A stretch of DNA of 5,386 nucleotides from Bacteroidota bacterium (lineage in GTDB: Bacteria; Bacteroidota; Bacteroidia; Chitinophagales; Chitinophagaceae). The position numbers and the translations under genes were made by a program. Location of the stretch: assembly GCA_023411775.1 (NCBI GenBank), contig JAEYOL010000054.1, forward strand, positions 1 to 5,386. The letters are read 5' to 3'. The notes beneath the pieces are model-generated. The model saw nothing but the letters and a program-made list of their open reading frames with translations. It searched no databases and was not told the DNA's origin. Shown piece after piece: positions 1 to 5,386 of the stretch (position 1 is the stretch's first letter; the number at the start of each line of letters is the position of its first letter).

Positions 1-104
1 GGTCTGCCGATCAGCCTTTCGGCCCCCATTTTGATGCATCGATGGTGTGGGGCCCTGTAAGTGGAAGATTGTTGTATTTAGGCTGGCGCTTCAAAATAAA
101 TTGA
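1..104 (+). CDS. TonB-dependent receptor, C-terminal fragment (5' end outside window)
   Basis: Reading from base 3, an open frame of 33 codons ends in TGA at 102-104. The peptide begins SADQPFGPHFDASMVWGP and ends GRLLYLGWRFKIN. The pattern FDAS-(aromatic)-GP-x-x-GR followed by an alternating strand ending in R-F-K-I is the usual last beta-strand region of Bacteroidota TonB-dependent receptors, where the final strand carries the signal for insertion into the outer membrane by the BAM complex. Such receptors import metal complexes, cobalamin or glycans using TonB energy; the substrate cannot be told from this fragment. The other two forward frames stop within 60 bases and give no recognisable peptide. 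The exported-protein gene follows after 72 bp with no strong terminator between, so co-transcription is possible. The call rests on a short stretch and on remembered family patterns, not on a search. Confidence 0.72.
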   Translation, partial: SADQPFGPHFDASMVWGPVSGRLLYLGWRFKIN

Positions 105-176
105 ACATGACATGAATGTTTTAAAGAAAATTCTCGGGTTTGTCAGGTCTTTATTTGTAAAGAAAAATTGTTGCAA

Positions 177-1541
177 ATGAAAACGATCATAGCTAACGTC
201 ACGGTATTTATGTTGATATTCACAAACGCAGCCTTTGCCCAGCACGAACATCACAAAAAAGATACTGTGCCGGTAAAAAGCGACACGACGGGAAAGGTCA
301 TGGATCATTCAGGACACAGTATGCATGGTAAAAGTGATGACGGGATGCCGACACATGCGTTCTCAAGAAACCTGCCGATGAGCCGGAATGGCTCGGGTAC
401 TGCCTGGAGTCCTGACAACAGCCCGATGTATATGTGGATGAAACAGGGAACTAAGACAGATTGGATGTTTCATGGAAATGTTTTTCTGCGATACACCAAT
501 ACCGATATTTTCAATAGCGGCAGCAGGGGTAGTGCCAGGTGGGGTGCGCCAAACTGGTTTATGGCAATGATGAATAACAGGGTTGGTAAAAAGGGGCTGT
601 TTAATGCCACAGCGATGATCAGCCTGGACCGGTTGACAGAAGGAGGCGATGGTTATCCTATCTTATTTCAGTCAGGAGAGACCTGGAAGGGAAAAAGATT
701 AGTTGATCGCCAGCACCCACATGATCTGTTCTCAGCGCTCAGCCTTGGTTATACACATGCGATCAAAAACAATATGGATGTGTTTGCATATCTCGGTTAC
801 CCGGGTGAGCCGGCCCTGGGAGCTCCGGCATTCATGCACCGTGTATCTTCCATGAATAACCCCGATGCACCGCTTGGTCATCACTGGCAGGATGCAACGC
901 ATATCACATTTGGCGTGGCAACACTTGGTTTTCGCTACCGAAATTTTAAAATTGAAGGTTCTTCATTTACTGGTCGTGAACCAAACGAAGAGCGGTATGG
1001 CTTTGACAAAGCCAGGTTTAATAGTTATTCCTACCGCTTATCGTTCAATCCCGATACAAGATGGGCCATGCAGTTTTCGCAGGGCTTTATAAAAGAACCT
1101 GAAGCCCTGGAACCCGGTGTAGATATCACACGCACAACAGCCTCGGTATTGTATGCCGGAAAGTCCGGCCCGGATAAGCATTTGAGTGCAGCATTGATCT
1201 GGGGTTTAAATGATAAAGGTGAGGATCATAAAGAACATTCGGTTTTGCTCGAAGGAAATTACCAGTTTGCGAAGAATGCAATTTTCAGCCGTTATGAATT
1301 CGTACAAAAGTCGACCGAGGAGCTCGACCTGGAAGATCTGTTGGGACATGTGACATTTGATGTTCATGTGCTTTCACTGGGATACAATCGTAGCCTCCTG
1401 CAAAAAGGCATGTTTGAACTGACAGCGGGCGCGAAGACAACACTTAATTTTCCACAGGGAGAACTAAAATCGTTGTATGGAGAGTTGCCGGTTGGGTTCC
1501 AGCTATATCTTCAACTAAGGCCTGCCTTACACAAACATTAG
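177..1541 (+). CDS. Exported His/Met-rich protein, probable outer-membrane beta-barrel linked to copper export; function unassigned
   Basis: This is a 454-residue protein. Residues 1-21 form a signal peptide with a hydrophobic core and a likely signal-peptidase I cut after AFA (21|22). Residues 22-60 are a His/Met-rich, low-complexity stretch (HEHH, MDHSGHSMHG, MPTH) of the kind that binds copper or silver in periplasmic proteins. The rest alternates polar and hydrophobic residues with many aromatics, as in an outer-membrane beta-barrel. I see no cysteine anywhere. Distinctive blocks are RLVDRQHPHD (174-183), GYPGEPALGAPAFMHR (207-222), GHHWQDATHITFG (234-246) and GREPNEERY (266-274). I recall these from a widespread hypothetical family found beside heavy-metal efflux genes, but I know no assigned function. 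The ATPase gene starts 55 bp downstream with no visible terminator, suggesting one operon. The ATG at 177 is preferred; an in-frame TTG at 168 would add only three residues before a signal peptide that already begins well with MK. No clear Shine-Dalgarno sequence is present, which is normal in Bacteroidota. Gene reality is near certain; barrel and metal role are inference. Confidence 0.9.
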   Translation: MKTIIANVTVFMLIFTNAAFAQHEHHKKDTVPVKSDTTGKVMDHSGHSMHGKSDDGMPTHAFSRNLPMSRNGSGTAWSPDNSPMYMWMKQGTKTDWMFHGNVFLRYTNTDIFNSGSRGSARWGAPNWFMAMMNNRVGKKGLFNATAMISLDRLTEGGDGYPILFQSGETWKGKRLVDRQHPHDLFSALSLGYTHAIKNNMDVFAYLGYPGEPALGAPAFMHRVSSMNNPDAPLGHHWQDATHITFGVATLGFRYRNFKIEGSSFTGREPNEERYGFDKARFNSYSYRLSFNPDTRWAMQFSQGFIKEPEALEPGVDITRTTASVLYAGKSGPDKHLSAALIWGLNDKGEDHKEHSVLLEGNYQFAKNAIFSRYEFVQKSTEELDLEDLLGHVTFDVHVLSLGYNRSLLQKGMFELTAGAKTTLNFPQGELKSLYGELPVGFQLYLQLRPALHKH

Positions 1542-1596
1542 CGTTCTCCGATTCTACAACAAATTGGATATATCATCGTAACTTAATAAGCCAGGC

Positions 1597-3777
1597 ATGG
1601 ATCACGAACATCATCATCATCACCACTCTTCACAGCAGGAGCGGGAGCAGAAGTTTACCTGTCCCATGCACCCTGAAGTGATAAAACCCGGCCCCGGTCA
1701 ATGCCCAAAGTGTGGGATGGACCTGGTGCCGCTGGAGAATGGTCCGTTACAGACCACACACGATGCAGAGCATACACGCGAAACTGGTTCATCGCACAAG
1801 GGTCATGCTAATCACACCATGCACGATAAACATGCAGGCCATCATACCCATGATTTCCTGAAACGTTTCTGGGTCTGCCTTATCGTAACGGTACCGGTCT
1901 TGTTATTATCACCCATGATTCAGCACTGGCTGGGTTTGGAGTTTAGTTTTCCCGGCGATAAATACCTGTTGCTGGCATTTAGTTCTTTTATCTATTTCTA
2001 TGGAGGCATGCCTTTCTTAAAAGGTATGATCAGCGAAATAAAACACCGGGCGATCGGTATGATGACGCTGGTTGCCATCGCTATTACGGTGGCATTTATT
2101 TATAGTACGGCAGTGGTGTTTGGATTGAAGGGGATGGATTTTTTCTGGGAACTGGCTACACTTATTGATATCATGCTGCTGGGTCACTGGCTGGAAATGC
2201 GTTCTTCAATGGCTGCTTCGAGGGCTTTGGAAAGCCTTGTAAAATTGTTGCCATCCACGGTGCATGTAGAAAGAAATGGGGAGATGGTAGACCTAAGTTT
2301 AAAGGAATTAAGAAAAGATGACTTTGTCCTGGTCAAACCAGGCGAAAAAATACCTGCCGATGGGAAAGTAGTGGAGGGAAATTCTTATGTGAACGAGAGT
2401 ATGCTTACAGGTGAAAGTGTTCCCGTAAAGAAAGAAGCCGGGCAGGATGTGATTGGCGGTTCGATAAATGGTGACGGCGCATTAAGGTTACAGGTAGTGG
2501 CTACAGGAAACGATAGTTACCTGAATAAGGTGATTGACCTGGTGAGTTCGGCCCAGGCTTCCAAATCAAGAACGCAACATCTTGCCGACAGGGTAGCCAA
2601 ATGGCTGACGATAATTTCTATTACCGTTGGTGTGATCACCTTTATTATTTGGCTCAATAGAGGAAATGATATGGCTTTTGCTTTGGAAAGAATGGTCACA
2701 GTGATGGTGACAGCATGTCCGCATGCCCTGGGTGTAGCCATTCCGCTTGTGATCGCGATATCTACCAGCCTGTCGGCAACACATGGTTTGCTTATCCGAA
2801 ACCGCACAGCTTTTGAATCAGCCCGCCATCTCGATACAATTATTTTTGATAAGACCGGTACGCTCACCAAAGGATCACACGAGGTGGTGCAGGTGATACC
2901 ACTTGGTAATTTTACAGGCGATGAAATGCTGCAATATGCAGCTTCAGTGCAACAAAATTCGGAGCATCATATCGGCCAGGGAATCCTGCGCAAGGCTAAA
3001 CAAAATAAATTATCACTCTGGCCGGTCGCCGAATTTGAATATTTACAGGGTGTGGGTGTGAGCGGGCAGGTTAATGGTAAAAAAGTGATCTCGGCGGGTC
3101 CAAATTATTTTCGTCAGCATAAGCTCGATATACCTGCCACGCCGTCGGGTATAGATAGTACAGTGGAAACTATCAGTTACCTGATGATCGATGGTAAACT
3201 CGCCGGTATGTTTACCCTTGCGGATGCTATCCGGGATTCGGCTGCCGGGGCAATCAACGATCTGCGCAAAATGAATATTCGTTCTTACCTCCTGACCGGT
3301 GATAATGAAGAAATAGCGAAGTCGGTGGCTGAAAAATTAAAGATGGATGGTTATTTCGCCAATGTTTTACCACATCAGAAGCAGGAGAAGCTCAAAGAAT
3401 TCCAGGAAAAGGGGCGAAGAGTGGCTATGACTGGTGATGGTGTCAATGATGCGCCAGCCCTGGCACAGGCGGATGTTGGTATTGCCGTAGGCTCGGGTAC
3501 TGACGTGGCTGCGGAAACCGCTGACATTATCCTTGTGAATAGCGATCCCCGTGATGTGGTGGGGATGATAGACTTTGCAAAAGCTACTTATAATAAAATG
3601 ATCCAGAACCTTGGCTGGGCAATAGGTTATAATGTGATCGCCATTCCTCTCGCGGCTGGTATACTTTATCCGCATTTTACCTTAAGCCCTGCCATGGGCG
3701 CCGTACTGATGTCATTGAGTACCATCATCGTCGCCTTTAATGCACAGCTACTTAGACGCCGGTTTCGTGCAAATTGA
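1597..3777 (+). CDS. copB: Copper-translocating P-type ATPase, CopB-like (P1B-3)
   Basis: This 726-residue inner-membrane pump uses ATP to move metal out of the cytoplasm. The N-terminus has six consecutive His (5-10), then a heavy-metal-binding domain (about 20-47: FTCPMHPE ... CPKCGM), then a second His-rich linker (55-85). Eight membrane segments are predicted near 89-107, 122-142, 152-176, 183-199, 335-353, 365-388, 671-690 and 697-716. The actuator domain carries TGES (271-274). TM6 carries C374-P375-H376, the CPH motif of the P1B-3/CopB class rather than the CPC of CopA. TM8 fits the class signature: P698, M705-S706, S708-T709, V712, N715-A716. Catalytic sites are DKTGT (phosphorylated D418), GVGVSG (485-490), TGDN (567-570), K595 and GDGVNDAP (613-620). 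The nucleotide-site HP motif reads S-E-H-H (455-458): the His is kept but the Pro is replaced by His. No HMA ferredoxin-like domain is present, as is usual for CopB. P1B-3 pumps have been tied to Cu(II), Cu(I) and Ag(I), so the exact ion is open. The ATG at 1597 lies just before the His run; no strong ribosome site is visible. Confidence 0.95.
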   Translation: MDHEHHHHHHSSQQEREQKFTCPMHPEVIKPGPGQCPKCGMDLVPLENGPLQTTHDAEHTRETGSSHKGHANHTMHDKHAGHHTHDFLKRFWVCLIVTVPVLLLSPMIQHWLGLEFSFPGDKYLLLAFSSFIYFYGGMPFLKGMISEIKHRAIGMMTLVAIAITVAFIYSTAVVFGLKGMDFFWELATLIDIMLLGHWLEMRSSMAASRALESLVKLLPSTVHVERNGEMVDLSLKELRKDDFVLVKPGEKIPADGKVVEGNSYVNESMLTGESVPVKKEAGQDVIGGSINGDGALRLQVVATGNDSYLNKVIDLVSSAQASKSRTQHLADRVAKWLTIISITVGVITFIIWLNRGNDMAFALERMVTVMVTACPHALGVAIPLVIAISTSLSATHGLLIRNRTAFESARHLDTIIFDKTGTLTKGSHEVVQVIPLGNFTGDEMLQYAASVQQNSEHHIGQGILRKAKQNKLSLWPVAEFEYLQGVGVSGQVNGKKVISAGPNYFRQHKLDIPATPSGIDSTVETISYLMIDGKLAGMFTLADAIRDSAAGAINDLRKMNIRSYLLTGDNEEIAKSVAEKLKMDGYFANVLPHQKQEKLKEFQEKGRRVAMTGDGVNDAPALAQADVGIAVGSGTDVAAETADIILVNSDPRDVVGMIDFAKATYNKMIQNLGWAIGYNVIAIPLAAGILYPHFTLSPAMGAVLMSLSTIIVAFNAQLLRRRFRAN

Positions 3778-3922
3778 CAAATTCCCAGACCTTCCAGGCT
3801 TCCTCCCAATTCCAATTACAGATCATTGCTGTCTGGAATAAATTTTTAAAATGTTATCAAAGCTTTGACCAAGGCGTCATCTATGGCTTTTACTTTTCGT
3901 AGGCCTGTGTACTTCATTTTCA

Positions 3923-3950
3923 CGGGAGTCTATGGATGCCGGAACTCCCG
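3923..3950. other. GC-rich hairpin CGGGAGT/ACTCCCG
   Basis: CGGGAGT (3923-3929) is the exact reverse complement of ACTCCCG (3944-3950), giving a 7-bp stem with a 14-nt loop. Its right half overlaps CGGAACTCC (3940-3948), which can instead pair with GGAGTTCCG (3968-3976) in a 9-bp stem. The two pairings exclude each other. There is no T-run after it, so it is not a terminator alone. Confidence 0.4.
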
Positions 3951-3957
3951 GCCAGCA

Positions 3958-3980
3958 AGAACGGAACGGAGTTCCGTTTT
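3958..3980 (+). terminator. Terminator-like hairpin after the copper ATPase
   Basis: AACGGAAC (3960-3967) pairs perfectly with GTTCCGTT (3971-3978) around a 3-nt GGA loop. One G-T wobble and one A-T pair extend the stem to ten. The right arm ends in four Ts, which favours the + strand orientation. It lies about 180 bp after the ATPase stop and about 215 bp before the next start, so it could end leftover transcription from the metal operon. The T-run is short and the site is far from the stop codon, so it may simply be part of a repeat. Confidence 0.38.
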
Positions 3981-3983
3981 ACC

Positions 3984-4026
3984 AGCCGTCCTGACCGCTC
4001 GCTTAACCCTTAGCGTAAAGACGGCT
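3984..4026. other. Nested hairpin AGCCGTC/GACGGCT
   Basis: AGCCGTC (3984-3990) is the exact reverse complement of GACGGCT (4020-4026). Inside the loop, CGCT (4000-4003) can pair with AGCG (4012-4015). The structure starts only four bases after the terminator-like hairpin, so three stems lie within about 100 bp. It could be part of a small structured RNA or of a dispersed palindromic repeat. I recognise no known RNA family. Confidence 0.35.
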
Positions 4027-4145
4027 TAGCCCGTAATTTTCTTGTTTCGTTTTCCGAGGCCAGCGTTTCCCGGACAGCAATGATCCCGATTCCAAATTCC
4101 ATTCCCCCAAAACTTGCCCGTTCCACAACTAATTCTTACATTTGA

Positions 4146-4183
4146 CTAAATATATTTTTAGACAAGTCTAAAAAATATATTAG
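4146..4183. promoter_or_regulatory. Palindromic operator candidate, DtxR/MntR-like, before the second receptor
   Basis: The core TTTTTAGAC-AA-GTCTAAAAA (4155-4174) is a perfect 9+9 inverted repeat with a 2-bp centre. Allowing a one-base slip in the A/T runs, symmetry extends to CTAA...TTAG across 38 bp. It ends 12 bp before the receptor ATG at 4196, so a bound protein would cover the promoter or transcript start. The half-site TTTAGAC resembles the TTTAG(G/A)C-type half-sites of iron or manganese repressors of the DtxR/MntR/IdeR family. That assignment is inference from pattern. A pure transcript hairpin is a weaker alternative, as no downstream T-run follows. I could not place a confident Bacteroidota -33/-7 pair around it. 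Confidence 0.6.
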
Positions 4184-4195
4184 ATAACCTTAATT

Positions 4196-5386
4196 ATGAA
4201 ATGGATTTTGTTGTTTGGCTTCCTGGCATCCTGTGTCGCTTCGTCGGCGCAACGAGTGATAAACGGGAGTGTTGTGAATACTGCCAGCGGTGAAGCTGTG
4301 GCCGGCGCAACTGTTCAGTTGTCTGATTCTTCGCGTTCAGTAGGCTGTGATGCAAACGGAAAATTTTCCATCGAAGCACCATCAGCTTCAACTTTGGTTG
4401 TCAGCGCTACCGGTTTCGCAACTAAAACGATCACGCCGGATTCAAAGGGGCATATAACTATTCTACTCACACCATTTGAAAAAGAAATTGATGCGGTGGT
4501 GGTAACGGGAACCATGAAGGCTGTCAGCAAACTGGAAAGCCCGGTTGCGGTAGAGGTTTATACTCCACAGTTTTTCAAGAAAAATCCCACACCAAGTATT
4601 TTCGAATCGCTTCAAAACATAAATGGGGTGCGACCGCAATTGAATTGCAGCGTATGCAATACCGGCGATATTCATATCAATGGACTCGAAGGGCCTTATA
4701 CCATGATCACCATTGATGGTATGCCGATCGTGAGCAGCCTGGCGTCGGTGTACGGTTTGTTTGGTATACCCAGCCAGCTGATCGAGCGGGTAGAGATCGT
4801 GAAGGGGCCAGCCTCGGGTCTTTATGGATCGGAAGCTATCGGCGGGTTGATCAATATTATTACCAGGTCTGCGGATAAAGCACCCCGGTTCAACGTCAAC
4901 GTCATGACCACAAGCTGGCGTGAACACAACCTCGACATCGGTACAAAATTTAAGCTGGGTAAGAAAGCTGCTTCCCTGCTTGGTGTGAATTATTTCAATT
5001 ATCAAAAGCCTTTTGATAAGAACGATGACCAGTTTACTGACGTGACGTTACAGCACCGGGTTTCAGTATTCAACAAGATAAACCTTACCAGGCGACAGGA
5101 GCGGGTAGCTTCACTGGCGGCGCGATATTTTTATGAAGACAGATGGGGCGGAGATATGCGCTGGAATAAAAATTCCAGAGGTGGAGACAGCCTGTATGGC
5201 GAAAGCATTTATACAAAACGTTGGGAGCTGATTGGAAATTATCAACTTCCTGTCAATGAGAGGATGTTTTTTTCTTTTTCTGCCACAGCACATGACCAGA
5301 ATTCTTATTACGGAACCATTCCTTATATGGCCAAGCAAAAGATCGCTTTCGGCCAGTTGACCTGGGACAAACAGGCAGGTCAAAAT
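4196..5386 (+). CDS. TonB-dependent receptor with carboxypeptidase-like N-domain and CxxC plug (3' end outside window)
   Basis: The first 397 codons of an outer-membrane receptor are present with no stop before the window edge; full-length members are usually about 650-1000 residues. Residues 1-18 are a signal peptide (MKWILLFGFLASCVASSA, likely cut before Q19). LASC at 10-13 resembles a lipobox, but the hydrophobic stretch before it is short and receptors are normally cut by signal peptidase I. Residues 20-93 are a carboxypeptidase-regulatory-like beta-sandwich (INGSVVNTASGEAVAGATV ... GFATKTI). DAVVVTGT (99-106) matches the TonB-box region. The plug domain spans about 112-225, with INGLEGPYTMITIDGMPI (161-178), IERVEIVKGPASGLYGSEA (196-214) and GGLINIITR (216-224). 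The barrel begins after 230. C151-S-V-C154 within the plug is unusual and could bind metal or form a disulfide. The ATG at 4196 directly follows the palindromic operator and starts a good signal peptide. Neighbours suggest metal or metallophore uptake; the substrate is unproven. Confidence 0.92.
   Translation, partial: MKWILLFGFLASCVASSAQRVINGSVVNTASGEAVAGATVQLSDSSRSVGCDANGKFSIEAPSASTLVVSATGFATKTITPDSKGHITILLTPFEKEIDAVVVTGTMKAVSKLESPVAVEVYTPQFFKKNPTPSIFESLQNINGVRPQLNCSVCNTGDIHINGLEGPYTMITIDGMPIVSSLASVYGLFGIPSQLIERVEIVKGPASGLYGSEAIGGLINIITRSADKAPRFNVNVMTTSWREHNLDIGTKFKLGKKAASLLGVNYFNYQKPFDKNDDQFTDVTLQHRVSVFNKINLTRRQERVASLAARYFYEDRWGGDMRWNKNSRGGDSLYGESIYTKRWELIGNYQLPVNERMFFSFSATAHDQNSYYGTIPYMAKQKIAFGQLTWDKQAGQN

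Larger units (their letters stand above)
3821..4085. repeat. Inverted repeat pair bounding the structured spacer
   Basis: GATCATTGCTGTC at 3821-3833 is repeated exactly as its reverse complement at 4073-4085 (GACAGCAATGATC). The match continues inward with one substitution and one extra base: TGGAA at 3834-3838 against the complement of 4067-4072. The arms enclose about 240 bp that include the hairpins. An 8-bp direct repeat CAAATTCC also occurs just outside, at 3778-3785 and 4093-4100, but not directly abutting the arms. The arrangement is what a decayed non-autonomous element could leave. No transposase is recognisable, so a mobile origin is inference. Confidence 0.45.
3778..4195. other. 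418-bp gene-free spacer with repeat-like, structured DNA
   Basis: No forward or reverse open frame here is convincing. The left part (3781-3815) is pyrimidine-rich with four TTCC words. The middle (about 3920-4030) is GC-rich and holds several hairpins listed separately. The segment 4065-4115 again has TTCC words. The last 50 bases are very AT-rich and contain the palindromic operator candidate. A 13-nt inverted repeat joins left and right parts. The reverse strand at 3846-3917 can be read as a 23-residue peptide beginning MKYTGLRKVKAID that stops at TAA. A second reverse frame at 3823-3870 ends in YSRQQ and a stop. The two could be pieces of one decayed frame. The spacer separates the ATPase transcription unit from the second receptor gene. 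Confidence 0.6.

Noticed and set aside
104..120. AACAT/ATGTT hairpin as terminator after the first receptor
   Set aside because: The stem is only five AT-rich pairs with a 7-nt loop, too weak to call.
78..308. 76-codon reverse frame over the receptor tail and start of the exported protein
   Set aside because: It crosses two better supported forward genes and has no recognisable motif.
865..1092. 75-codon forward frame within the exported-protein gene
   Set aside because: It is an out-of-frame reading of conserved blocks in the larger gene, with no domain of its own.
1542..1596. Terminator or promoter between the exported protein and the ATPase
   Set aside because: I found neither a stem with a T-run nor a convincing TAnnTTTG element in these 55 bases, so an operon is the simpler reading.
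2517..2870. 117-codon reverse-strand open frame inside the ATPase
   Set aside because: It overlaps the CPH and DKTGT coding region of an intact pump and is a shadow frame.
3932..3994. 20-codon forward frame starting MDAGTPGQQ
   Set aside because: It lies in hairpin-rich DNA and its sequence follows from the repeats; it has no ribosome site or known match.
4080..4145. 21-codon Pro-rich forward frame starting MIPIPNS
   Set aside because: It begins inside the right inverted-repeat arm and shows no sign of coding beyond a chance ATG.
4463..5005. 180-codon reverse-strand open frame
   Set aside because: It lies fully within the second receptor gene, whose forward translation has clear plug-domain motifs. 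The reverse peptide shows no recognisable domain.
1..5386. Phage genome, suggested by the window length equal to that of phiX174
   Set aside because: The content is bacterial metal-handling and receptor genes; no phage gene is present, and the length match is coincidence.

Overview
The window looks like a chromosomal stretch from a member of the Bacteroidota, plausibly the Chitinophagaceae or a close relative. The reasons are two TonB-dependent receptor genes, one with the carboxypeptidase-regulatory-like N-terminal domain typical of this phylum, start codons without a clear Shine-Dalgarno sequence, and AT-rich leaders. The family-level placement is inference. All supported genes lie on the + strand.

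Layout: (1) Positions 1-104 hold the last 33 codons of a TonB-dependent receptor whose body lies outside the window. (2) Positions 177-1541 encode an exported, cysteine-free, His/Met-rich protein, probably an outer-membrane beta-barrel, of a conserved but functionally unassigned family. (3) Positions 1597-3777 encode a P1B-type heavy-metal ATPase with a CPH metal-site motif (CopB class, P1B-3), a His-rich N-terminus and a CxxM...CPKCGM heavy-metal-binding domain. (4) Positions 3778-4195 have no convincing gene. They hold several GC-rich hairpins, one terminator-like, and a 13-nt perfect inverted repeat about 240 bp apart, and look like a decayed or dispersed repeat. (5) Positions 4146-4183 form an AT-rich near-palindrome with a perfect 9+9 core, resembling an operator for a metal-responsive DtxR/MntR-type repressor. 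(6) Positions 4196-5386 are the start of a second TonB-dependent receptor, cut by the window edge, with an unusual CxxC in its plug domain.

The core is a copper (or related soft metal) handling locus. The ATPase would export metal from the cytoplasm. The His/Met-rich outer-membrane protein, 55 bp upstream and probably co-transcribed, would act in the periplasm or outer membrane. The receptors on both sides suggest metal or metallophore traffic across the outer membrane. The second receptor is separated from the ATPase by the structured spacer and has its own likely operator, so it is probably a separate transcription unit under a different metal signal. I see no clearly new multi-gene system. 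The least explained items are the unassigned barrel-like protein, the CxxC receptor with its palindromic operator, and the structured spacer.
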